Of a DNA stretch of 64,000 nucleotides, positions 12,710 to 20,938 are shown piece by piece. Every line of letters begins with the position of its first letter. Position 1 is the stretch's first letter. Location: NCBI GenBank assembly GCA_964017195.1, contig OZ024895.1:17274534-17338533 (forward strand). Reading direction: 5' to 3'. Position numbers and translations under genes: made by a program. The stretch is from Siderastrea radians. Taxonomy: Eukaryota; Cnidaria; Anthozoa; Scleractinia; Rhizangiidae. Under the pieces are notes generated by a model. That model saw nothing but the letters and a program-made list of their open reading frames with translations, was not told where the DNA came from and did not search any database.

Positions 12710-13026
12710 CCCGGGGGGGTGTACTTCCTAGTAATAGGCTAATGGGGATGTGCCGCTGGATGGGGTCGCATTTTCACCACTGGATTGACTATATAGGGGT
12801 TTGCATTCTCATTAGGAGCTAATAGAGTTACTAGAATGGGGTCGCACATTTGCGGGATTTCAGGGGTAAGTAAATTCCGGCAAGTAGGGATTTGGGGTAT
12901 ATTTGCCCAAAAGTGACTAACATGGGGTCTATAATTGGCTACAGAATAGACTATAATGGGGTAGGGGTCTGGAGAGGCCAGCGGCACATACCCAGCAAAA
13001 ATTGACCCAAGTACCCCCCCCCCGGG
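12710..13026. mobile_element. hAT-like MITE inserted in left arm
   Basis: A 317-bp element beginning CCCGGGGGGGTGTACTTCC and ending with a matching AAGTAC plus C-run and GGG. It is flanked by the 8-bp direct repeat GCTTGAAG (12702-12709 and 13027-13034). The opposite arm at about 14934-14945 has a single uninterrupted copy of this octamer, which is a clean empty site. Insertion therefore post-dates formation of the inverted repeat. Confidence 0.85.
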
Positions 13027-13070
13027 GCTTGAAGTTCCAAGGCAACCCCACCTTTAACTTTTATATTTCC

Positions 13071-13432
13071 TCAAGAGAAAATAAGGAAACAGAGAGGGAC
13101 ACTGAGGGCGTTGGTTGGGATATGTCAATTCTACAAAAGTTATTTATATACTGGCTTTTCAACGGGTCTGTTTCCCGAAACGTCCGCATAAATGCCATTT
13201 CCCTTGTTTTTCAAAGTCGTTTTCATCGACAAAACATAACACCAGTTGGTCCGCCATTACAAGCAAAATTTTGAATGGATCTTCAAACGCCATATCGAGG
13301 TTGCCTTTATGCGGACGTCCGGAAAACAGACTTCCGTTCCAGAATTGTTATCTAAAAATAACTTTACCGAACGTGACAAATCCCAAAGCCTAGACTGACA
13401 GTGTCCCTCTCTGCCCCCCTATTTTCTCTTGA
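13071..13432. mobile_element. MITE with TCAAGAGAAAATA ends, inserted in left arm
   Basis: A 362-bp element whose ends pair as TCAAGAGAAAATA with TATTTTCTCTTGA, then GAGAGGGACACTG with CAGTGTCCCTCTC. The flanks repeat TTTCC (13066-13070 and 13433-13437). The right arm lacks this segment. Superfamily is not assigned because a 5-bp duplication is not decisive. Confidence 0.75.
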
Positions 13433-13441
13433 TTTCCTGGT

Positions 13442-13693
13442 TTAAACTAAGGCACACAGATCGTACTGATCGACAACAATAGGGTGGGTGATATGAGGGG
13501 AGGAAAGCAAGGTGTCTCTGGCTGTAGAGAAGTCCACTTGCTCTTCTACGGCAAGCACATCTTGCTCCGTCTCCTGCACCTTTTGCTGACACACTTTCGC
13601 TGCCAAACGAGAGAAGAAGGATGAAATTTGCTGGGCAAACAACCTCTCACCATTTGGGCCCTCGAGCTCGACGCATGCTTTTGGCGACAACAT
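13442..13693 (-). pseudogene. fragment of zinc-finger-associated coding sequence (left arm copy)
   Basis: The minus-strand frame encodes the stretch QQISSFFSRLAAKVCQQK followed by TEQDVLAVEEQVDF and VDQYDLCALV. The same peptide appears in the right arm at 14700-14909 with a few changes. It is a mirrored fragment caused by the inverted repeat, without start, splice sites or a complete domain. I do not recognise the parent protein. Confidence 0.55.
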
Positions 13694-14330
13694 CTTGGTC
13701 TAGTTTCTTCCCGGTGCCTTGACCAATGTCAAACTTGGCTTTTAGGTAAGACGTAGGTAAAACATTGCCTGACTTTGAATTTATTATTCCTTGGAATAAT
13801 CAATTGCACAGTTTCGAGTTTGGCGATGGGGAACTAAATGTGGTATGGCGAGCGTATGGCATTGTTTCAGGAAAGCGATTTGTGGTGGACAAAAATACAG
13901 GTCAGTCGCTTTACGTTTGTTATTTTATGATTTTAAAAAGGTAGTATGTTGGTATTAAAGGGCTCTATAACTGTTTTATTTACGAGAAAACGAATTTTGA
14001 GGTGAAATTTCATACAGAAACGTCTTTATAAATTCAAAGTCAAGCAACGTTTTACCTTAGGGTGTACAAGGGAAGGGGCCTTGGATGGCACTCCAATGAC
14101 ATTTCAATTTTCGCACTCTGTTATTTAAATTACTTATTCTTTACCATTGGTATAGTAATTTAATCCAAAGTTGTTATTTTATCCCAGATGTAAACTAAAG
14201 TTGGTTCTCTGCTCCGTTTTCAAACGATCATTTTAAAACGATATCCACGGTCAGGCAGCCTAGGCAATCCAACACAGAAACAACCGATGTTCCTCAAGTT
14301 CGTAAGACTCCTGCTTTGCCCAGTACTGGA
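13634..14330. other. central spacer of giant foldback
   Basis: This is the part of the loop between the two arms that I cannot pair with anything. No gene is recognised. It contains two AT-rich patches and short palindromes but no clear mobile-element ends. Confidence 0.4.
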
Positions 14331-14909
14331 GATTTGTTCTCGTGTCCACAAGAGGGCTGTGTACGTGTGTTCCAACGACTCTACTATGGAACGGCACCTT
14401 TCCCTGGAAGCCTGCGAGCTGTCCCCTGAAAAGTATTCCATCTTAGACCTTGCAAAACAGGAGTACGCCTCTCACCTTCAGGAAGTTACAGGCCTTGTGC
14501 CTTCGTTACAAGTCCCAGCCTCGTATGTGTCAGCCGACAACGACCAAGGCTACAAGGACGACTGGGCCTGAGGCTGAAAGATTTAGGGACGCGCAGAAGT
14601 CTTAACTGGCACCGGGAAGAAAGTAAACCCCGATGTTGCGCCAAAGAAATGCTTCGAGCTCGCTGTCCAAATGATGACAAGCTGCTTGCCGTAACAGAAA
14701 GTCTATCCCCCCAGCAAATTTCATCCTTCTTCTCTCGTTTGGCAGCGAAAGCTTGTCAGCAAGAAGTGCAGGTGACGGAGCAAGATGTGCTCGCGGTAGA
14801 AGAGCAAGTTAACTACTCTACAGCCAGAGACACCTTCCCTCATATCGCCCACACTATTGTTGTCGATCAGTACGATCTGTGTGCCTTAGTAAAAAGCAAG
14901 GAAATATAA
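14331..14909 (+). pseudogene. C2H2 zinc-finger-like coding relic
   Basis: From 14331 the frame reads DLFSCPQEGCVRVFQRL, then a frameshift leads to STMERHLSLEACELSPEKY. Together they spell most of a C2H2 finger: C-P-x3-C, F, L, H, although the final histidine is replaced by the ACEL stretch. The frame continues through GYKDDWA, stops at 14569, and resumes in another frame as DLGTRRSLNWHREESKPRCC and on to QQISSFFSRLAAKACQQEV. At least two frameshifts make this a relic, perhaps from an older element or a captured gene. The part after 14709 lies in the right arm. Confidence 0.55.
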
Positions 14910-15961
14910 AAGCTAACTGTGGGGTTGCCTTGGAACTTCAAGCACCAACCCCGCCAGTACGGAGGAATGTACCCTACATTTCTCTTCTTTAAGAATTAGT
15001 AGATTGTTGTAGTTGCTCTGTGGAGTAAATTTAAAAAGACCACACAATAACACTGCAAGATTGATTTGTAACTGGCTCGTGCCGTGGGCCGAAAAACAAA
15101 TATTACCGCAACAGGAAGGGTTTTACGAAAGAGAAATGACTTTATACACATTATTTCTTACTTTCGATTCAGGTTACAATAAAACATGTGCATTGTAACT
15201 TACTTTATTCGTATCATTTCAGTAATGTAGCCTTTAGTGTAACACCTGCATATTTTTCTCTCCGAAAGCCCTACCTTCCCCTTACCCCCACCCACTCCCC
15301 GGCGTTCGCCCCAATCCCCAATCACGCTAAAACAAATTTTGTCACGACGGGCTCTTTGACATGGCCGTCTTAAAAGTTTTAGTACGAGCTAGGCAAGAAA
15401 CACATTCCTATTATTTTACCGGAATACTAACAGTCAAGTTGATCATCCTTCAACCACCTTGGTAAGTTTAACCATGTTAGACTTTGTTGTGTTTTCTCAG
15501 AATAAGGGTATTTCAGTTGGACAGACTGGCTGGAAATTAATTTCAAATGACTGGCTTTCACTAGTCTGTCACTGTTTTATTTTTAGGACTTTAAGTCCTC
15601 CTCGCTGCCAGTAACTATTCAACGCAAATTCTGCAATATATTCCCTACGATGAGCAGTTTTAATCTATTGAAAACTGCATTTTATCTTTTCGATACAGTT
15701 TGCCGCTTTAGCAGCAAGCGAATTCTTGTCACGCAAATGTAAGCGAGTGTAAACAGATGTTTGTTTTTAAGAACGCTTAAAGTACCACGAATGTTAACTT
15801 TTCAAGATAATAAGTTAATTTCCTTCCTATAAAACATGTTATTTTGCAGTACAAGGAGGGAAATACTCAAATACGACCCTTGTGTGACGAACAGATGATT
15901 GCATTGACTTTTCGACCTGTGATTGAGATGTAATTTATTCGGTGTCGGATAACGAAAGCTA
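14709..15961. repeat. right arm of giant inverted repeat, inner part
   Basis: Reverse complement of about 11550-13633 without the two MITEs found there. It ends abruptly at TA 15960-15961, where the MITE-bracketed array begins; the arm resumes at 48057. Confidence 0.85.
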
Positions 15962-16140
15962 CAATCACTGCCACAAGTCGTTGAAACACCCTTCCCCTTT
16001 CCCCTTGTTCAATGTTGAATCACACAACAACGCACCAGTTTTCTTTTGGTTTTCATTTGTTTTGAAACAACATTGGTAAGGTGGGGGAGGGAGGTAGACA
16101 CTGCTCAGAAGATGGTGTTTCAACATTCTGGCAGTGATTG
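15962..16140. mobile_element. 179-bp MITE, left bracket of the array
   Basis: Begins CAATCACTGCCA and ends TGGCAGTGATTG, with the pairing extended by GTTGAAACACC and GGTGTTTCAAC further in. It is flanked by TA on both sides (15960-15961 and 16141-16142), as Tc1/mariner elements are. By eye it is identical in sequence, length and orientation to 47876-48054. It is non-coding and presumably mobilised by a Tc1-like transposase in trans, possibly the one encoded in the array. Confidence 0.9.
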
Positions 16141-16280
16141 TATAGACGTGACAGGGCTTAAATTTCAAGTCACGGCATGAGGGTTTCTGCAATGATCACG
16201 AATCTTCGCTTTATTTCTTTCATATGTGGGTGTGGTTATGTGTAAAACATTGAACACGTGCAATTTTTTTGGCATAAATC

Positions 16281-16288
16281 TATAAAAG
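16281..16288 (+). promoter_or_regulatory. TATA box of unit 1 transposase
   Basis: TATAAAAG about 85 bp before the ATG of the broken unit 1 transposase. The surrounding sequence is the same as in the other units, so this promoter is probably still competent upstream of a dead gene. Confidence 0.5.
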
Positions 16289-16372
16289 AAATAAACCCTA
16301 TTCCTGCACACATAACAGGAAAAGTAATTTACCAAACAGGATTGATAAACCGGAATTTCGTAAGGAGCGAAA

Positions 16373-16913
16373 ATGGTTTTTAAAGGTTATATACCTGCAG
16401 ATACTAGAGCATCAGTTTTTCAACTTAGACAAAGTACTTGTGAAATTGTTTGTTGGAATAACGTATAACGAGGGCGTTGTATTGTGTGAGCCATATGAGC
16501 ACCTATCAGGAGCTTCATTTGCTGCCTTTATTGAAAAGCATTTTAGCCCAACATTTACTAAAGCCAATAAGAATGGCAGTAGGCTATGGGTTCAAGATAA
16601 TGACCCCTCGCAAAGCTCGAGACTCGCAAAAAATGCGATGAAAAATTGCAACTGTGATACGTCGCTTATTGCGCTACCTTGTCGAAGCCCAGACCTTTCT
16701 CCACCAGAGAACTTTTTTCATTTAGTACGATGTAAGCTGAAAAAAGATGCTTTAAGGCTGAACATCACTAAAGAAACATATCAAGAATTCAAGGAAAGGG
16801 TCATCCGCACAATTTATAGCATTCCGGTTGAAAACATTAACAAGATTATCGCGTCAATGCCCGATCGGCTTGATGCAATTATAGATAAGAACGGCTGTCG
16901 TACAAAATATTAA
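16373..16913 (+). pseudogene. deleted DDE transposase, unit 1
   Basis: Same start as the intact copies, but 551 bp are missing between AAAGTACT (residue 22) and TGTGAAATTG (about residue 206), with ACT shared by both edges, as in end joining or slippage through microhomology. The deletion shifts the frame and removes the DNA-binding region and first catalytic Asp (D160). The downstream piece 16440-16913 remains open and keeps the second Asp and the Glu, but cannot make an active enzyme. Upstream, 5 bp (ATTGA relative to other units) are also missing. Confidence 0.9.
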
Positions 16914-17104
16914 ACACAAACAGTGATGTTTATTTGTGTTTTACCCAGGAGCTCAGGACCTTTTGGTTATTTTAACAGTTAAAGTACACACAATTTCATA
17001 CTTACAAACTAAGAAATGTATTCAGTTAGCAAGGAGTGGATCACTGTAATGTGCAATAGCTTCGTTATAAGATACATTTACAATTGCGTAATTTGTTGTG
17101 TTTA

Positions 17105-17191
17105 CGGGTTACCATTGTAACCCGACAACATTTGAAAATGAACATAGACCTCATTGTTATTAAATAAATGACGGGTTACAGTGGTAACCCG
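17105..17191. promoter_or_regulatory. twin hairpin between convergent genes, unit 1 (candidate origin or terminator)
   Basis: CGGGTTAC-CATT-GTAACCCG (17105-17124) is followed 47 bp later by CGGGTTAC-AGTG-GTAACCCG (17172-17191). The outer arms extend as GTTTACGGGTTAC and GTAACCCGTAAAC, so the two hairpins can also pair with each other into a cruciform or T shape. Four copies of one octamer beside a Rep gene fit iterons or a nicking origin. The position, near an AATAAA at 17163-17168 and downstream of both stops, also fits a 3'-end signal. No canonical CRESS-virus nonanucleotide was found. Confidence 0.5.
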
Positions 17192-17405
17192 TAAACAATG
17201 AACGTAATGTTATGTCTGTCTGAGTACTAAACAAAGTAACAGAATATAATCCTTCAGATCATGTCAATTTAACTGTTATAAAGGTGTCACAAGCTTATTA
17301 TTTATTTCATTTAACAATCTCCTTCATATTAAAATATTGCCTTCGTTTCCGAAAGGCTGTTTCAGTACAAAGAAATAAGAACTGTTCGAAGCGCATAAAA
17401 TGCCT

Positions 17406-18857
17406 CTATTCCAATATGAGTTGCGCGAAACATTTTGGACAAGACTCAATAATAACTTGTTCCTCTTGTAGTATTTGTGCGTGTAACGAAAACACGCGCC
17501 ACCTTACCGCCATCATTTCGGTTTCCCTATCGTCCACTACACCGTTTCTAAGAGAAATAATTTCACTCTTTGACGTGCAGAAGATTGGTATGTCCTTATC
17601 GAACACAATGTCTTGCGCGTAATGCGTCTTTGGGGCAGAAAAATGCACAGGTTGCCCTTTTAGTAATAAAAGCATGTCTTGCCAAGGTAGCACTTGTGCA
17701 GACCACCTAAAATCGTTGAGAAAGATGATTTCAGCATTTTCGGCGCCCACCCAAGCAAATGATGTGCTCGCAGGGTTTACAAATGTCTTGTATATCACGG
17801 TCAGCGGATTTAATAGAAACGTTTTACCTCGATTTGCGCCACCTTTCAGAAAAATATTGCGGTACTTTCCTCTACCTTTATCTAACAATTCATGAACAGC
17901 CGCACCGAACTCTGTTTGTGTAATTCCATTTCGCTCAAGAATGTCCTTCGCCATAGTCAACCAACGTCCATTGCAATTGTGTGTACAGTCCCCCTCTAAG
18001 GCGGCCTGCAGGATTTCCAATCTTGACATCTGTTGACGCTTCAATTTCTCTTCAGATTCTTCTATTTCCCACCCTGTTTTGATGGCTTCTTCTACTGCTT
18101 TCTTCCCTCTGTTTACAATGAACTGAGCCAAATCTGTTTTCCCCTCCGTCTTCTGTCTCTTGGCAAGTGCAAGTAGGCCCAGGTAGCTTTTGATCCCTTT
18201 CGATACAGCTATCTCTGAGACTTCAAACATGCTTAGGCGTGGTGCTCGTTTTCTCTTTCTCCCAGATGTTGTTGGAGTGCTCTCTTCCTCTGATTCTGTC
18301 TCTTCACTTTGTGTCGATGTAATAGCGGCCCTGTCAGCAGCAACAGCTTCGCTAGCTGCCGTTGTCACTGGTGGTTGGCTGTTCCACAGATCAGGGTGTC
18401 CAGGCGAATGCAAAACCTCACTGTCCTCTTTAGTCACGTACAGCCAGGCACTGTAGTAGTTGACGTGTCTGTTTGAAAAGTGTACATTTATACTATATCG
18501 AGACTGCATAAATTGCCGAACAGCTAACCAGCGTCTAGGCTTTGATAGCTTAATAGCCATATGGAAATGTATACCACCATCAGCATGATACTCTAGGCAA
18601 CACGACCATTGCTCGACGCGAGACTCGGTGTTTTCATCTCGAAAATGAAATGCCTCCAAAACGAGATTTGCAAACCTTTGCCGAGAAGACACTTTAAGTG
18701 TGTCCGCTTGACTGTAGGTTATTAAATAAACTCTCCGTATTTCACGAACCCCTAAACTCGCTTGAGTGTTAGAACTTTCAGCCATTTTGTAGTGTTGGGA
18801 AATCAAAAGAAATGTCGTAACCAAGACCACCCGTAATGTATCTCGACAGAGAGACAA
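17406..18857 (-). CDS. Rep-like protein: HUH endonuclease + SF3 helicase, unit 1
   Basis: A replication initiator expected to nick DNA at an origin through a tyrosine and unwind it. Motif I is YLITYSQ (residues 44-50), motif II is HFH (97-99) and motif III is YVTK (140-143, Y140 the likely nucleophile). A charged linker with a basic stretch RKRKR (about 200-204) could be a nuclear signal. The helicase has Walker A GGANRGKT (339-346), Walker B IIFLND (377-382), motif C IFCTSK (425-430, with Lys where SF3 usually has Asn) and an Arg-rich RETEMMAVRW. Met25 (ATG at 18785) has a better start context (ACAAAATGG) than Met1. This domain order is that of Rep proteins of small circular or linear ssDNA viruses and related mobile elements; the closest group is not determinable by eye. 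Unit 1 has Ile423 and Ala178. Confidence 0.9.
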   Translation of the reverse strand: MSLCRDTLRVVLVTTFLLISQHYKMAESSNTQASLGVREIRRVYLITYSQADTLKVSSRQRFANLVLEAFHFRDENTESRVEQWSCCLEYHADGGIHFHMAIKLSKPRRWLAVRQFMQSRYSINVHFSNRHVNYYSAWLYVTKEDSEVLHSPGHPDLWNSQPPVTTAASEAVAADRAAITSTQSEETESEEESTPTTSGRKRKRAPRLSMFEVSEIAVSKGIKSYLGLLALAKRQKTEGKTDLAQFIVNRGKKAVEEAIKTGWEIEESEEKLKRQQMSRLEILQAALEGDCTHNCNGRWLTMAKDILERNGITQTEFGAAVHELLDKGRGKYRNIFLKGGANRGKTFLLNPLTVIYKTFVNPASTSFAWVGAENAEIIFLNDFRWSAQVLPWQDMLLLLKGQPVHFSAPKTHYAQDIVFDKDIPIFCTSKSEIISLRNGVVDDRETEMMAVRWRVFSLHAQILQEEQVIIESCPKCFAQLILE

Positions 18858-19111
18858 TGCAATTAACTACTTGTTAATTAAGGCAAAAGTGTCACCACAT
18901 CACTGCACGCGATTAATGTATTAACAAGCGATAAACGATTTACAGAAAGGCATGTATTGCTGCTATGTTCCATCTCACCCACAACAAAGAACAATAATCA
19001 CGGAAATATACTCCATCTCGCGCATAAATGAAATCAATAATCAGAAATAATGAGCTTCCACTGTCAAAGAGTAACGCAGTCTAACAAGACATTCGATACG
19101 TTTATTTTGTA

Positions 19112-19119
19112 TACATGTA
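19112..19119. other. unit 1/2 junction scar TACATGTA
   Basis: The junction reads GTATACATGTATAG. CATG between two TA dinucleotides is what Tc1-type excision leaves when an element with CA...TG ends departs: two terminal bases from each side. The bracketing MITE has exactly such ends and adjoins the array ends at this same position. Confidence 0.75.
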
Positions 19120-19257
19120 TAGACGTGACAGGGCTTAAATTTCAAGTCACGGCATGAGGGTTTCTGCAATGATCACGAATCTTCGCTTTATTTCTTTCAT
19201 ATGTGGGTGTGGTTATGTGTAAAACATTGAACACGTGCAATTTTTTTGGCATAAATC

Positions 19258-19265
19258 TATAAAAG
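19258..19265 (+). promoter_or_regulatory. TATA box of transposase promoter, unit 2
   Basis: TATAAAAG lies 90 bp before the ATG. The equivalent boxes in later units start at 30355, 33888, 37421, 40954 and 44487. The spacing leaves room for a short 5' leader. Confidence 0.6.
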
Positions 19266-19354
19266 AAATAAACCCTATTCCTGCACACATAACAGGAAAA
19301 GTAATTTACCAATTGAAACAGGATTGATAAACCGGAATTTCGTAAGGAGCGAAA

Positions 19355-20446
19355 ATGGTTTTTAAAGGTTATATACCTGCAGATACTAGAGCATCAGTTT
19401 TTCAACTTAGACAAAGTACTGACATGAGTATCCGTCAAATTGCGAAAGTCTGTGGTATTTCACCGGCTTCAGCTACAAGGGTTTTAAAAGTCGGTATCCA
19501 AAGAAGATTACATTGTTGTCGTCGAAGTGGCCGGCCTAAAAAACTATCAGCGAGGCAAGAGAGGATACTGATGCGGAATTTACTCAAACTGAGAAATGAA
19601 AATCCCGGCTTTTCAGTGAAAGATTTGATGACGGAGTGTGGTGTGAGCTTAAGAGAGGTTTCAGAGAGGACTGTTAGTCGTTTACTACAGCGAAACGGGT
19701 ATTTTTATCTCCAAACAAGGAAGAAAGGACTGTTGACTAAAAGCGATTTGTGCGAACGCGTGCGATTTGCCAAGTTGATAAACACGGTCTATGGTCCTGA
19801 TGTTTGGACCAAACAAATTGCGTTTTATTTGGACGGAGTATCGTTCGCGTTTAAAACCAATCCACTCGAAGCAGCACGAGCACCCAAAGCAAGAATCTGG
19901 AGAAAGCTTGGCGAAGGTTTATCGTTTGGATGCACAGCAAAAGGGAGGAAAGAAGGAACTGGCGGTAAACTTGTGAAATTGTTTGTTGGAATAACGTATA
20001 ACGAGGGCGTTGTATTGTGTGAGCCATATGAGCACCTATCAGGAGCTTCATTTGCTGCCTTTATTGAAAAGCATTTTAGCCCAACATTTACTAAAGCCAA
20101 TAAGAATGGCAGTAGGCTATGGGTTCAAGATAATGACCCCTCGCAAAGCTCGAGACTCGCAAAAAATGCGATGAAAAATTGCAACTGTGATACGTCGCTT
20201 ATTGCGCTACCTTGTCGAAGCCCAGACCTTTCTCCACCAGAGAACTTTTTTCATTTAGTACGATGTAAGCTGAAAAAAGATGCTTTAAGGCTGAACATCA
20301 CTAAAGAAACATATCAAGAATTCAAGGAAAGGGTCATCCGCACAATTTATAGCATTCCGGTTGAAAACATTAACAAGATTATCGCGTCAATGCCCGATCG
20401 GCTTGATGCAATTATAGATAAGAACGGCTGTCGTACAAAATATTAA
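19355..20446 (+). CDS. Tc1/mariner-type DDE transposase, unit 2 (first intact copy)
   Basis: A 363-aa cut-and-paste transposase of the IS630/Tc1/mariner superfamily. The N-terminal helix-turn-helix is at about 24-47 (MSIRQIAKVCGISPASATRV), followed by a basic GRPKKL linker (59-64) and a second winged-helix-like region (to about 115). The catalytic triad is D160 (AFYLDG), D259 (VQDND) and E296 (SPDLSPPEN). I count 36 residues between the second Asp and Glu, i.e. DD36E. Length is normal for the family. The start follows GCGAAAATGG, a reasonable animal context. The gene converges on the Rep gene of the same unit with about 490 bp between stops. Expected targets are TA dinucleotides. Confidence 0.93.
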   Translation: MVFKGYIPADTRASVFQLRQSTDMSIRQIAKVCGISPASATRVLKVGIQRRLHCCRRSGRPKKLSARQERILMRNLLKLRNENPGFSVKDLMTECGVSLREVSERTVSRLLQRNGYFYLQTRKKGLLTKSDLCERVRFAKLINTVYGPDVWTKQIAFYLDGVSFAFKTNPLEAARAPKARIWRKLGEGLSFGCTAKGRKEGTGGKLVKLFVGITYNEGVVLCEPYEHLSGASFAAFIEKHFSPTFTKANKNGSRLWVQDNDPSQSSRLAKNAMKNCNCDTSLIALPCRSPDLSPPENFFHLVRCKLKKDALRLNITKETYQEFKERVIRTIYSIPVENINKIIASMPDRLDAIIDKNGCRTKY

Positions 20447-20637
20447 ACACAAACAGTGATGTTTATTTGTGTTTTACCCAGGAGCTCAGGACCTTTTGGT
20501 TATTTTAACAGTTAAAGTACACACAATTTCATACTTACAAACTAAGAAATGTATTCAGTTAGCAAGGAGTGGATCACTGTAATGTGCAATAGCTTCGTTA
20601 TAAGATACATTTACAATTGCGTAATTTGTTGTGTTTA

Positions 20638-20724
20638 CGGGTTACCATTGTAACCCGACAACATTTGAAAATGAACATAGACCTCATTGTTATTAAATAA
20701 ATGACGGGTTACAGTGGTAACCCG
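20638..20724. promoter_or_regulatory. twin hairpin, unit 2
   Basis: Same two CGGGTTAC/GTAACCCG hairpins as in unit 1, unchanged. Confidence 0.5.
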
Positions 20725-20938
20725 TAAACAATGAACGTAATGTTATGTCTGTCTGAGTACTAAACAAAGTAACAGAATATAATCCTTCAGATCATGTCAA
20801 TTTAACTGTTATAAAGGTGTCACAAGCTTATTATTTATTTCATTTAACAATCTCCTTCATATTAAAATATTGCCTTCGTTTCCGAAAGGCTGTTTCAGTA
20901 CAAAGAAATAAGAACTGTTCGAAGCGCATAAAATGCCT

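Larger units (their letters stand above)
10798..13633. repeat. left arm of giant inverted repeat
   Basis: Read on the complementary strand, this segment matches the right side in two stretches: 48057-48810 (equivalent to about 10798-11545) and 14709-15960 (equivalent to about 11550-13633). It is interrupted by two MITEs (12710-13026 and 13071-13432) absent from the right arm. Identity is high, with scattered substitutions. The arm carries no functional gene; open frames that occur twice (for instance at 12140-12325 and 15188-15373) are only mirror copies of the same DNA. Confidence 0.85.
18858..19354. promoter_or_regulatory. divergent head-to-head control region (units 1/2)
   Basis: This roughly 500-bp region separates the Rep start from the next transposase start. 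It contains the TACATGTA junction scar (19112-19119), a CACGTG E-box (19232-19237) and TATAAAAG (19258-19265) for the transposase. In a monomer circle it would be the single shared promoter region. The equivalent regions in the other units have the same layout. Confidence 0.6.

Noticed and set aside
17284..17622. 112-, 73- and 88-codon open frames opposite the Rep gene, repeated in every unit
   Set aside because: They are antisense shadows of the Rep coding sequence; they repeat only because the unit repeats.
16141..19117. A capsid gene in the unit
   Set aside because: Only the Rep and transposase frames exceed about 115 codons; the remaining space is about 500 bp at each intergenic region. 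The unit is therefore not a complete virus.
19791..20100. 61-, 91- and 66-codon frames inside each transposase
   Set aside because: Out-of-frame shadows of the transposase with no independent signals.
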